From contig CAVRWL010000003.1 of assembly GCA_963724945.1 (NCBI GenBank), positions 1,736,001-1,800,000 on the forward strand: a stretch of DNA of 64,000 bases, read 5' to 3'. Positions within the stretch are counted from its first letter, which is position 1. The number at the start of each line of letters is the position of its first letter. Both the position numbers and the translations under genes were made by a program. The stretch is from Hyphomicrobium_A sp963724945. GTDB lineage: Bacteria > Pseudomonadota > Alphaproteobacteria > Rhizobiales > Hyphomicrobiaceae. Shown one piece after another: positions 43,368-51,881 of this stretch. Below the pieces are notes generated by a model. That model did not search any database and was not told where the DNA came from. It worked only from the letters and a program-made list of their open reading frames with translations.

Positions 43368-44138
43368 ATGCCGAAGGCCGAGGTCAATGCGGCGGCGAGC
43401 GGACGGCCGGCCATTGAATTATCGGGCGTGCACAAGTGGTTCGGCGACTTTCATGCCTTGAACGACGTGTCGCTGCGCGTGCGTCAGGGGGAGAAGATCG
43501 TCATTTGCGGGCCTTCGGGCTCGGGCAAGTCGACGCTCATCCGCTGCATCAATCATCTGGAGCCGCACGACCAGGGCCGCATCGTCGTCGACGGGCACGA
43601 GCTCACCGACGATCTGCGCATGATCGAGACCGTGCGCTCCGAGGTCGGCATGGTGTTCCAGCAGTTCAACCTGTTTCCGCATCTGACGGTGCTCGACAAC
43701 GTGTGCTTGGCACCAATCTGGGTGCGCCGGATGCCGCGCGCCGAGGCCGAGGCGCTCGCCATGCAGCTTCTGGAGCGCGTGCGCATTGGGCCGCAGGCCG
43801 GCAAATATCCGGGCCAACTGTCCGGCGGCCAGCAGCAGCGCGTCGCCATTGCGCGCTCGCTCGCCATGAGCCCGCGCATCATGCTGTTCGACGAGCCGAC
43901 AAGCGCGCTCGACCCCGAGATGGTGAAGGAGGTGCTCGACGTGATGACCGAGCTCGCTCTTCAGGGCATGACCATGCTGGTCGTCACGCACGAGATGGGC
44001 TTTGCGCGCGCGGTGGCCGACCGCGTCGTCTTCATGGACGAGGGGCAGATCGTAGAGGCCGCTGCGCCGGAGGAATTCTTCTCCAAACCGAAGTCGAAGC
44101 GCCTGCGCGCGTTCCTGTCGCAAATTCTCGCTCATTGA
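43368..44138 (+). CDS. amino-acid ABC transporter ATP-binding protein (AapP/GlnQ-like)
   Basis: 256 residues from ATG 43368, with GGAGAGGG upstream. Walker A 'GPSGSGKST', polar-amino-acid-family signature 'MVFQQFNLFPHLTVLDNV', ABC signature 'LSGGQQQRVAIARSLAM', Walker B 'IMLFDEPTSALDPEM' and H-loop 'VVTHEMGFAR' are all canonical. It energises uptake through the two permeases downstream. In rhizobial aapJQMP the ATPase gene is last; here it is first. Confidence 0.93.
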   Translation: MPKAEVNAAASGRPAIELSGVHKWFGDFHALNDVSLRVRQGEKIVICGPSGSGKSTLIRCINHLEPHDQGRIVVDGHELTDDLRMIETVRSEVGMVFQQFNLFPHLTVLDNVCLAPIWVRRMPRAEAEALAMQLLERVRIGPQAGKYPGQLSGGQQQRVAIARSLAMSPRIMLFDEPTSALDPEMVKEVLDVMTELALQGMTMLVVTHEMGFARAVADRVVFMDEGQIVEAAAPEEFFSKPKSKRLRAFLSQILAH

Positions 44139-44156
44139 GATGGAGGACCTTGCTTG

Positions 44157-45165
44157 ATGCGGCGAATGATCCTCCTCCTCGCTCTTGCCGCCGGCACCGT
44201 GCGTAGCGTCGATGCGGCGACGCTCGACGAAGTCAAGAGCCGCGGAGACTTGCGCTGCGGCGTCAACATCGGGCTCGCCGGCTTCAGCGCGCCCGACGAC
44301 GAGGGCAATTGGCAGGGCCTCGACGTCGATTTCTGCCGCGCGGTTGCCTCAGCCATCTTCAAGGACGCTTCCAAGGTCAAGTTCGTGCCGCTGTCGGCCA
44401 AGGAGCGCTTCACGGCGCTGCAGTCGGGCGAGATCGATCTGCTCTCGCGCAATACGACGTGGACGATGAGCCGCGACACCGAGCAGGGGCTCAACTTCGT
44501 CGGCATCACCTACTATGACGGCCAAGGCTTCCTCGTGAAGAAGGCGCTCGGGATAACCTCGGTTGCGCAGCTCGCAGGCGCGAGCATCTGCATGCAGACC
44601 GGCACGACGAATGAGCTCAACGTCGCCGACTATTTTCGCACGCGCGGCCTCAGCTTCAACCCGGTTGTGTTCGAGAAGAACGAGGAGGCGATCACCGCCT
44701 ACAACCTCGACCGCTGCGACGCCTACACGACCGATAGCTCCGGGCTCTACGCGCAGCGCATCAAGCTCGCTGACCCCGATGCCAACGTCGTGCTGCCGGA
44801 GGTCATCTCCAAGGAGCCGTTAGGCCCGGTGGTGCGCCAGGGCGACGAGCAATGGGCCAATCTCGTGCAGTGGACGCTCTTTGCCTGGCTCAACGCGGAG
44901 GAGCTCGGGATCAAGCAGGGCAACGTCGACGAGATGCTCGAAATCCCCTAATCCCGAGATCCGGCGCCTGTTGGGCGTGGAGGGCGACTTCGGCAAGGGC
45001 ATCGGGCTCGACAACGACTGGGCCTACGCGATCGTCAAGAATGTGGGCAACTACGGTCAGTCCTTCGAGCGCAACCTCGGCAAGGGCTCGCGGCTCAAGA
45101 TCGCGCGCGGGCTAAACAGGCTGTGGACGGACGGCGGGCTGCACTACGCGCCGCCGATCCGGTAG
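44157..45165 (+). pseudogene. general L-amino acid ABC transporter substrate-binding protein (AapJ-like), frameshifted
   Basis: ATG 44157 (GGAGG upstream) begins MRRMILLLALAAGTVRS, a signal peptide. The periplasmic binding fold of AapJ type follows: 'GDLRCGVNIGLAGFSAPDDEGNWQGLDVDFCRAVA', 'RFTALQSGEIDLLSRNTTWTMSRD', 'AITAYNLDRCDAYTTDSSGLYAQR'. A stop occurs after '..DEMLEIP' at 44949-44951; the next frame continues 'NPEIRRLLGVEGDFGKGIGLDNDWAYAIVKNVGNYG' to 45165. Deleting one C of the CCCC run at 44945-44948 gives 335 residues, the normal size. Probably intact in life. Confidence 0.92.
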
Positions 45166-45177
45166 TGGGGTGAGGGC

Positions 45178-46371
45178 GTGACGGCGAGCGCACGAAAGCC
45201 TGCCCGGTCGCTCGCGAGCCTCGACTGGCTTTACGAGGCCAAGACGCGCGGGCTCATCTTCCAGATAGCGCTGCTTATCGGCGTCGCCGCGCTCTTCATC
45301 GAGATCGCGCTCAACACGGCGGCGAACCTGAAGGCCCAGAACATCGCCACCGGCTTCGGCTTTCTGCACAAGCCGGCAGGGTTCGACATCTCGCAGACGC
45401 TGATCCCCTATGCGGGCACCTCCACCTACGGCCAGGTGTTCTGGGTCGGGCTGACGAACACGCTGCTCGTTGCCGTGATCGGCATCGTGCTGGCGACCAT
45501 CCTCGGCTTCGTCATCGGTCTGGCGCGGCTTTCGTCGAACTGGCTCGTCGCAAAGCTCGCCACCGTCTACGTCGAGATCGTGCGCAACGTGCCGCTGCTC
45601 TTGCAGCTCCTGGCCTGGTACTTCACGCTGTTGATCTCGCTTCCTCCGCCGCAAGCCTATGCGCGGCTGCCGCTTGGCATCGCGATCGACAACCGCGGGC
45701 TCTATCTGCCGGCGCCCGTCTGGCAGCCGGGCATGGGCGCGGTTCTCGTGGCGTTGCTGGCCGGCATCGCCGGAGCGGTCGCGATCGGCCTATGGGCGAA
45801 GCGTGAGCGATTGCAGACGGGGCGGCAGGTGCCCGCGTTCTGGTACGGGCTTGCCGCCGTGATCGCGCCTCCGCTCGTCCTATTCCTGCTGCTCGGTGCG
45901 CCGCTCGCCTTCGAGGTCCCCAAGCTCGGCCGCTTCAACCTGGAGGGCGGCATCGTGCTGCTGCCCGAGCTCATCGCGCTATTGCTTGGTCTCACGCTCT
46001 ATACGGCGGCCTTCATCGCCGAGATCGTGCGCTCCGGCATCGCCGCCGTCCCGCGCGGGCAAAAGGAAGCGGCCGCGGCGCTGGGTTTGCGCCCCTGGCA
46101 GATCCAGCGCCTCGTCGTCATCCCGCAGGCGATGCGCCTCGTCATTCCGCCGCTCACCAATCAATACTTGAACCTCACCAAGAACTCCTCGCTCGCGGTG
46201 GCGATCGGCTATCCCGACCTCGTGTCGGTGTTCGCCGGCACCGTGCTCAACCAGACCAATCAGGCGGTCGAGGTGATCCTCATTACGATGGGCGTCTATC
46301 TCGGGATCAGCTTGGCTACGGCGCTCGCCATGAACTGGTTCAACGCGCGCATGGCGCTGGTGGAGCGGTAG
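45178..46371 (+). CDS. amino-acid ABC transporter permease (AapQ-like)
   Basis: 397 residues from GTG 45178, 12 bases after the binding protein. About eight membrane helices, with the His/Glu/Gln-family permease signature 'YGQVFWVGLTNTLLVAVIGIVLATILGFVIGLARLSSNWLVAKLATVYVEIVRNVPLLLQLLAWYF' and the EAA loop 'EIVRSGIAAVPRGQKEAAAALGLRPWQIQRLVVIPQAMRLVIPPLTNQYLNLTKNSSLAVAIGY'. The long N-terminus and the insert between helices are typical of AapQ. The stop codon TAG at 46369-46371 forms the end of a palindromic repeat. Confidence 0.93.
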   Translation: MTASARKPARSLASLDWLYEAKTRGLIFQIALLIGVAALFIEIALNTAANLKAQNIATGFGFLHKPAGFDISQTLIPYAGTSTYGQVFWVGLTNTLLVAVIGIVLATILGFVIGLARLSSNWLVAKLATVYVEIVRNVPLLLQLLAWYFTLLISLPPPQAYARLPLGIAIDNRGLYLPAPVWQPGMGAVLVALLAGIAGAVAIGLWAKRERLQTGRQVPAFWYGLAAVIAPPLVLFLLLGAPLAFEVPKLGRFNLEGGIVLLPELIALLLGLTLYTAAFIAEIVRSGIAAVPRGQKEAAAALGLRPWQIQRLVVIPQAMRLVIPPLTNQYLNLTKNSSLAVAIGYPDLVSVFAGTVLNQTNQAVEVILITMGVYLGISLATALAMNWFNARMALVER

Positions 46372-46442
46372 TGTGATGATCGAGAAATTCGCCGTCGCTC
46401 GCGGCACACGTCTGAGCGAATTTCTCGATCTGAATCACACTA
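46369..46442. repeat. palindromic repeat 1 between permease genes
   Basis: Near-perfect 24-base inverted repeat: left arm 46369-46392 begins TAGTGTGAT and ends GAAATTCGC; the right arm 46416-46442 is its reverse complement except for three additional bases (TGA) near 46430-46432; loop about 23 bases. The left arm includes the stop codon of the AapQ-like gene. Its TAGTGT outer end and TTCGC inner end are shared with repeat 2, so these are two members of one interspersed palindromic family. Confidence 0.75.
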
Positions 46443-46457
46443 CCAACTCCATGATTT

Positions 46458-46533
46458 TAGTGTCCCTTTTGATTGCAAAGTTCGCTTGGGGACCTAGCAT
46501 CGAAGGCGGGCGAACTTCGCAATCGGGACACTA
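46458..46533. repeat. palindromic repeat 2 between permease genes
   Basis: Left arm from TAGTGTCCC (46458) to AAGTTCGC (46485), right arm GCGAACTT...GGGACACTA (46510-46533). The arms match over 24 bases except for four extra T's in the left arm (46467-46470) and one mismatch; loop about 24 bases. It starts 16 bases after repeat 1 and ends five bases before the next start codon. Likely a mobile palindromic (MITE/REP-like) element; could modulate the level of the downstream permease. Confidence 0.75.
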
Positions 46534-46537
46534 GGTG

Positions 46538-47621
46538 ATGGCGCACCGGGGGCACACAACGCGCATCGATTGGCTCAAGGCCAATCTGTTCTCCTCGTGG
46601 GGCAACACGGCGCTGACGCTTCTCTCGCTGGCGATCATGTGGGTTGTCGTCACGCGCATTCTCGACTGGGCGCTCTTTAGCGCGGTGTTCGCGGGCGAGG
46701 ACGGCGCGGCCTGCAACAAGCCGGGCGCAGGCGCCTGCTGGCCGTTCATCGCCCACAAACTCGGGCTCTTCATGTACGGCCGCTACCCGGAGGCGGAGCG
46801 CTGGCGCATCAACCTGACCTATGTCCTGGCGCTTGCCGGCCTCGTGCCGCTGATGATCCCGAAGCGTTCCAGGCAAGCTCTGGCTGTCGATCTACCTCAT
46901 CATCGTGTTCCCGATCGTCGGCTTCGTGTTGGTGACGGGCGGCATCCTCTGGTTGCCGCACGTGCCGACCGAGCTGTGGGGCGGGCTCTTTCTGACGCTC
47001 GTCGTGGCGTCGGTCGGCATCGCCGCCTCGTTTCCCATCGGCATCCTGTTGGCGCTGGGGCGGCGCTCGGAGCTGCCGATCGTGCGCTGGGTGTCGATCG
47101 GGTTCATCGAGTTCGTGCGCGGCGTGCCGCTCGTCACGGTCTTGTTCATGGCCTCCGTCATGCTGCCCTTGTTCCTGCCGCCCGACGTCACCTTCGACAA
47201 GCTCTTGCGCGCGCTGATCGGCGTGGCGCTGTTCTCGGCGGCGTATTTGGCGGAAGTGATCCGCGGCGGCCTGCAGGCGATCCCGCGCGGGCAATACGAG
47301 GCAGCCGACGCGCTCGGGCTCTCCTACGTGCAGAAAATGGGGCTCATTGTGCTGCCGCAGGCGCTGAAGCTGGTCATCCCCGGCATCGTCAACTCGTTCA
47401 TATCGCTGTTCAAGGACACGAGCCTCGTGCTCATTATCGGGCTGTTCGATCTGTTGGGCATCGTGCAGCAGTCGGTCGCCTCCGACGCCAAGTGGTTCTC
47501 GGCGCAGACCGCGGCGACCGGCTATGTCTTCGCCGGCGCGATCTTCTGGATCTTCTGCTTTTCCATGTCGCGCTACTCAGCCTTCCTCGAGCGACGACTT
47601 GCGAGCGGGGACCGGCGCTAG
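46538..47621 (+). pseudogene. amino-acid ABC transporter permease (AapM-like), frameshifted
   Basis: ATG 46538 (MAHRGHTTRIDWLKANLF; GTG 46535 also possible) opens the AapM N-terminus with 'LFSSWGNTALTLLSLAIMWVVVTRILDWALFSAVF'. After about 46865 the protein continues one frame later: 'VPGKLWLSIYLIIVFPIVGFVLVTGGILW', the permease core 'GLFLTLVVASVGIAASFPIGILLALGRR...IEFVRGVPLVTVLFMASVMLPLF' and the EAA loop 'EVIRGGLQAIPRGQYEAADALGLSYVQKMGLIVLPQALK'. Deleting one base at about 46861-46866 gives 360 residues. Its stop shares the palindrome CTAG (47618-47621) with the stop of the convergent gene. Confidence 0.92.
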
Positions 47622-48523
47622 TTGCCCGTGAGGCATGCAAAGCCCCCGGCGGGATTTGGGGAAGGCGGGCTGCCGGGCTGGAATGTGCCCGGCCCGCAGA
47701 TGCATTGGCCGTTGGCTGGGCTCGTCACGACCATGGCGCTGTTGACCGTGCACTGGGGCACGGTGGCGATCTCCGACAGCCTCGGGAACAGCGGCGTGTA
47801 GTTCTCCGGGTCCTCGGTGCGGTGGCGCGCAATGAGCGTCTTATCGGGGTTCGGCCCGAGGTAGATGCGTAAGCCGCCGGTGACGCGGTTGTACTGAGCC
47901 TCGCCGAAGTCCGCCTTGGCGAAGAGCGAGATCGGCGAGTCATAAGCGCGCAGCAGGTATTCGATGCCGGCGCCACCTAGGCTTGCCTCGTTGACGTAGC
48001 GGTACCCTCCGTAGACCTTGAGGTCGTCGATCGGGTAGTAGGCGAGATCGAGCTGGCCGAAGACATGATCGTCGTGCGGGTCGATAACCGGGAGGCCGCC
48101 GATCGTCGAAGGAACGGCAACGCCCTCGTATCCGCCGAGCCCGTCGAGCGAGAAGGGCCCCGCGTAGAGCTGGACCTCGGTGGCAGCCCTCCAGATATCG
48201 ATCGATTCCCAAGTGTGATAGCTGCCGTAGAGCCCGAGCAAGTAGCGCGAGGGGTCGCGCGTGAAGAGGTGGAGGCCGCCGCCGCCCATCGTGCCCGCAT
48301 CGATGCGCCCGAGCGCGCCGTCGGCCTGCAGGCCGAAGGCATGGCCGAGCGGCAGCGTGTAGCTGCCGAGTGCCAGCGCGGATTGCTCGTCGTCGTAGGC
48401 CCCACCCTCGACGCTGAACTTGCCGTTGGCGTTGGAGACCGCCGGCCCGCTTCGCCGCCAGAGCGCCGGCGACGACGGAGCAAGCAGCAGAACGATCAGA
48501 CAAGCGATGCGAAAGCAGGCCAT
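47618..48523 (-). CDS. outer-membrane-type beta-barrel protein (tandem copy 1)
   Basis: 301 residues from ATG 48523. A signal peptide (IACLIVLLLAPSSPALW) precedes a beta-rich region of repeated short amphipathic strands (KFSVEGGAYDDEQSALALGSYTLPLGHAFGLQADGALG, YLLGLYGSYHTWESIDIWRAATEVQLYAGPFSLDGLGGY, DDLKVYGGYRYVNEASLGGAGIEYLL, NRVTGGLRIYLG) as expected of an outer-membrane porin-like barrel. The end is a cysteine-containing tail (QCTVNSA..QCICGPGTF..FACLTGN). Highly similar to the next gene (48920-49816), so a tandem duplication. Function unknown. Confidence 0.75.
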   Translation of the reverse strand: MACFRIACLIVLLLAPSSPALWRRSGPAVSNANGKFSVEGGAYDDEQSALALGSYTLPLGHAFGLQADGALGRIDAGTMGGGGLHLFTRDPSRYLLGLYGSYHTWESIDIWRAATEVQLYAGPFSLDGLGGYEGVAVPSTIGGLPVIDPHDDHVFGQLDLAYYPIDDLKVYGGYRYVNEASLGGAGIEYLLRAYDSPISLFAKADFGEAQYNRVTGGLRIYLGPNPDKTLIARHRTEDPENYTPLFPRLSEIATVPQCTVNSAMVVTSPANGQCICGPGTFQPGSPPSPNPAGGFACLTGN

Positions 48524-48919
48524 GCGAGGCGATGTCCCCGATGCGCCAAATAGGGAATCAACGGATGGAGCTTGCCTGATTCAGGCCGGATCAAAAGCTA
48601 AATCGGTTGCGTCCGCCCACCTCGCCATCTGGCGCCTGCGGGTGTCATGGGAACGTGCCGGTCCCCAACTGAGCATTCGCCGACTTGGGTTCGATTGGGA
48701 GGAAAAAGGGAATCGAAGGCCAAGCTCGCCTGATTCACAGCCGACCGGAAGGCCAAATCGGTCGGCCGTTGCCTTTGCGGTCGACCTCATCAGGAGGTGT
48801 CGCGACGACTGTGCGGTCTCGGCCGATCCGAGGTGGCTCTCGGCCGGCGAATTTGACCGTCCTATAGACCGGCAAGCCAAAGGCGCGCATGAGGAAATCG
48901 GAATACCGTCACGTCGCCA
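48524..48919 (-). other. 396-base spacer holding two copies of a duplicated promoter-proximal element
   Basis: About 65 bases at 48550-48614 and a second imperfect copy at 48700-48767 share the order AGGGAATC ... AGCTTGCCTGATTC ... AAATCGGT. A third, more diverged copy precedes the other barrel gene (49858-49900). Copies next to the gene starts would contain the promoters (TTGATC/TTGACC on the minus strand). The middle copy belongs to no present gene, as if a third barrel gene had been lost. No open frame is supported. Confidence 0.5.
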
Positions 48920-49816
48920 TCAGCTGCAACTGAAGGCGCCGCCACCGAGGGGCGTGGGAAGGTTGCCGGCCCGGGGCGAACTCGCTGGGCAGAGACACTG
49001 GCCGTTGTTGGTAGTGGTCACGTTGTCGCCATCGGTAGCGCACTGAGGGAGGGCGGCCGATTGCGTCCTGACCGTCGGGAACACGGGCGTGTAGTTCTCC
49101 GGATCCTCGGTGCGGTGGCGCGCAATGAGCGTCTTGTCGGGATTGGGCCCGAGGTAGATGCGCAGGCCGCCGGTGACGCGGTTGAATTCCTCCTTGCCGA
49201 AGTCGCTCTTGACGAAGAGCGACATGGGCGAGCCGTAATTACGCAGGAGGTACTCGAAGCCGGCGGCCCCGAGGCTCGCCTCGCTCTCGTAGCGATAGCC
49301 GGCGTAAAGCCGCAAATCGTCGATCGGATAGTAGGCGAGGTCGATATGAGTGAAGGCGTGGTTGTCGTCGGAGCTGAGCACAGGGAGGCCGCCAGCGGTG
49401 GAGGGAAAGTTGATGCCCTCATAGCCGGCAAGTCCGTCGAGCGAGAAACGGTCGACATAGAGCTGAAACTCGGCGGCTGCGCGCCAGATGTTGATGTCGT
49501 TCCAGGTGTGATAGCTGCCGTAGGCGCCGAGCAGGTAGCGCGAGGGGTCGCGCGTGAAGAGGTGCACGCCGCCACCCCCCATCGTGTCCTGGTCGATGTG
49601 CCCTACTGCGCCGTCCGCCTGCAAGCCGAACGCGTGGCCCAAGGGTAGCGTGTAGCTGCCGAGCGCCAGCGCGGATTGCTCGTCGTCGTAGGCCCCACCC
49701 TCGACGCTGAACTTGCCGTTGGGATCGGAGACGGCGGGACCTGCATCCTGGCCCAGGGCCCACGTCGGCACCAAAAGGAGCGCCGTCAGAAAGACGATAG
49801 AGAGGGCGCGGGCCAT
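48920..49816 (-). CDS. outer-membrane-type beta-barrel protein (tandem copy 2)
   Basis: 298 residues from ATG 49816, with a signal peptide (SIVFLTALLLVPTWALGQ). Very similar to copy 1: the segment KFSVEGGAYDDEQSALALG and the block 'RVTGGLRIYLGPNPDKTLIARHRTEDPENYTP' are identical in both. Divergence is concentrated in middle strands and in the C-terminal cysteine-bearing tail (QCATDGD..QCLCPASS..AFSCS), which keeps four cysteines. Export to the outer membrane is predicted; the cysteine tail may be exposed or lie in the periplasm. Function unknown. Confidence 0.75.
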   Translation of the reverse strand: MARALSIVFLTALLLVPTWALGQDAGPAVSDPNGKFSVEGGAYDDEQSALALGSYTLPLGHAFGLQADGAVGHIDQDTMGGGGVHLFTRDPSRYLLGAYGSYHTWNDINIWRAAAEFQLYVDRFSLDGLAGYEGINFPSTAGGLPVLSSDDNHAFTHIDLAYYPIDDLRLYAGYRYESEASLGAAGFEYLLRNYGSPMSLFVKSDFGKEEFNRVTGGLRIYLGPNPDKTLIARHRTEDPENYTPVFPTVRTQSAALPQCATDGDNVTTTNNGQCLCPASSPRAGNLPTPLGGGAFSCS

Positions 49817-50118
49817 GCCAGGTCAGGATCCTCAGCGTGCCAAAGACCAAACGAGAGGCGGAAATTTGCTTGAATTCGGGGCGGTCAATTCGGGATTGGT
49901 GCGACTTGTTCACCGATACCGCCCATCTATCCACCGCCGACGCGCGCTGCGCAGGAATTCGGCGCGTATACGATGTGGACGGAGTGTCACCCGCCGGGCC
50001 TCGGATCAGGGCCTCGGCAAATGCGGGTGCCGGCCCGCGCCGTGCACCGGCATTTTGGACGCGGCTGCGACCGTATATACCGTGTCCCTGTCGGCAACAG
50101 TGAACGGGCCCGGCTAGC
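49817..50118. other. divergent intergenic region, 302 bases
   Basis: Between barrel copy 2 (minus) and the cyclase gene (plus). Holds one diverged copy of the element shared with the spacer at 48524-48919 (49858-49900). No gene seen. Promoters for both flanking genes are expected here; no consensus boxes are certain. Confidence 0.35.
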
Positions 50119-51864
50119 ATGCATATTCTATGGCGCGGCGACATCCTGCAGAGACTGCGGCTCGTCTCCGGGCTCATCCTGTTCGCGTTCGCGACGACGC
50201 ATTTCCTCAATCACGCACTGGGGCTTTTCAGCGTCGATTGGATGCAAAACGTGCAGCAGTGGCGCTGGACCGTGACGCGCTCGTGGCCCGGCACCGTCAT
50301 CCTGATCAGCGCGCTTCTGACGCACGTGGGCCTCGCGCTCTACAAGCTCGCCGGCCGCGCCACGCTGCGGCTGCCGCGCTGGGAGCTCACGCAGCTCCTG
50401 CTCGGGCTGTCGATACCGTTCCTGCTGTTGCCGCACATCGTGAACACGCGCATCGCGCACGTGTTCTTCGGCGTCAACGACATCTACGTCTACGAGCTGG
50501 CGCGCCTGTGGCCGGCGAGCGCGATCACGCAAAGTCTGCTGCTCGTCATCGTATGGGTGCACGGCTGCATCGGCATCCACTTCTGGCTGCGCCTTTACGC
50601 GCCCTACCGCCGCGCCCTGCCGCTCCTGCTTGCCGCGGCCATCGTGCTGCCGCTCGCCGCGCTCGGCGGCTTCATCGTGGCGGGATCTGGCGTCGCCTCC
50701 GCCATTCAAGTCCCACGCGTGTTCGACACGCTCAAGGACCTGACGCGTTGGCCCACCGAGCAGGCGGGCACGACGCTCGCCTGGCTCAGGACGCTGACGC
50801 GCATCGAGTTCGGGGGCCTTTTGGGGGTCGTCGTCGCCTGCATCGCCTGGGCCTACGTCGCGCGGCTCATGGGCCCCAAGGTGACGATCATCTATACCGG
50901 CGGCCCCACGGTCAAAGTGCCGGCGGGGCCAACCCTTCTTGAGATCAGCCGCATGTACAAGGTGCCGCACGCCTCCATCTGCGGCGGCAGGGCGCGCTGT
51001 TCCACCTGCCGCGTGCGCATCGACAAGGGCCTCTCCACGCTTCCCCCCGCCACGTTTCCCGAGAGCGTGACGCTCGGCTCCATCGGCGCGCCGCCCAACG
51101 TGCGGCTTGCCTGCCAGATCCGGCCGACCGACACTATCGTGGTGACGCGGCTGCTAAAGGCGGCAACCGCCGGTCCCGAGGCGGCCGAGCTCGAGGAGGC
51201 CGATTCAGCCGGCGTCGAGAAGCAGCTCGCCGTCATGTTCGTCGACTTGCGTGACTTCACCCGCTTCTCGGAGAAGCGCCTGCCGTTCGACGTCGTCTTC
51301 GTCTTGAACGAGTTCTTCGCCGTCATCGGCTCGGCGATAGCCGAGCACGGCGGCTGGATCGACAAGTTCCTCGGCGACGGCCTGCTCGCCGTGTTCGGGC
51401 AGCACTGCGGCATCGAGGTGGGTTGCCGCCAGGCGTTGCGGACCGCACGTGCCATCGACCTCGCGCTCGACCACATCAACGCCAAGCTCGCGGCCGAGAT
51501 CGGCCGTCCGCTGCAGGTCGGCATCGGCATCGACGCGGGGCCGCTGCTGTTGGGGCGCATCGGCTACGGCGAGGCGGTCGATTTCACCGTCATCGGCAAC
51601 GCCGTCAACGTCGCGAGCCGGCTCGAGGCGCTGACCAAGGAGAAAGGCGTGCAGCTCATGCTCTCGCGCGAGGTCGCAAAGCGCGCGGGCTGGGAGCCCG
51701 AGGCCGACGTCACCATGAAGCTTTCCGTGCGTGGCGTTGCCGAGCCGGTCGATGCGATCGGGCTCGCGCGCGGGCGCGATCTACCCGCGAGCATCCTTGT
51801 CTACGAGGACGACGAAAAGGAAAGGCCCATGGCGTGGACCATGGGCCGTTGGGGAGGAGCTTAA
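50119..51864 (+). CDS. membrane cytochrome-like / [2Fe-2S] ferredoxin / class III adenylate cyclase fusion
   Basis: 581 residues from ATG 50119. Residues ~1-255 hold six membrane helices with buried histidines ('FATTHFLNHALGLF', 'SALLTHVGLALYKL', 'LLLPHIVNTRIAHVFF', 'VWVHGCIGIHFWLRLY'), like a diheme succinate dehydrogenase-type cytochrome b. Residues ~258-345 are a ferredoxin with cysteines at about 288, 294, 297 and 332 (CX5CX2CX34C). Residues ~365-550 are a class III nucleotide cyclase ('VMFVDLRDFTRFSEK', 'GWIDKFLGDGLLAVFG', 'VDFTVIGNAVNVASRLEALTKEKG'). This resembles rhizobial CyaC, a redox-controlled cyclase. The 3' end contains the terminator of the opposite gene. Confidence 0.88.
   Translation: MHILWRGDILQRLRLVSGLILFAFATTHFLNHALGLFSVDWMQNVQQWRWTVTRSWPGTVILISALLTHVGLALYKLAGRATLRLPRWELTQLLLGLSIPFLLLPHIVNTRIAHVFFGVNDIYVYELARLWPASAITQSLLLVIVWVHGCIGIHFWLRLYAPYRRALPLLLAAAIVLPLAALGGFIVAGSGVASAIQVPRVFDTLKDLTRWPTEQAGTTLAWLRTLTRIEFGGLLGVVVACIAWAYVARLMGPKVTIIYTGGPTVKVPAGPTLLEISRMYKVPHASICGGRARCSTCRVRIDKGLSTLPPATFPESVTLGSIGAPPNVRLACQIRPTDTIVVTRLLKAATAGPEAAELEEADSAGVEKQLAVMFVDLRDFTRFSEKRLPFDVVFVLNEFFAVIGSAIAEHGGWIDKFLGDGLLAVFGQHCGIEVGCRQALRTARAIDLALDHINAKLAAEIGRPLQVGIGIDAGPLLLGRIGYGEAVDFTVIGNAVNVASRLEALTKEKGVQLMLSREVAKRAGWEPEADVTMKLSVRGVAEPVDAIGLARGRDLPASILVYEDDEKERPMAWTMGRWGGA
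51824..51847 (-). terminator. Rho-independent terminator inside the 3' end of the cyclase gene
   Basis: GGCCCATGG (51824-51832), six-base loop, CCATGGGCC (51839-51847). On the minus strand it is followed by TTTCCTTTT, so it should end the minus-strand DUF2147 gene (stop at 51882) although it lies in the last codons of the plus-strand cyclase. Confidence 0.7.
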
Positions 51865-51881
51865 GACCGCGTGGCGCAGCG

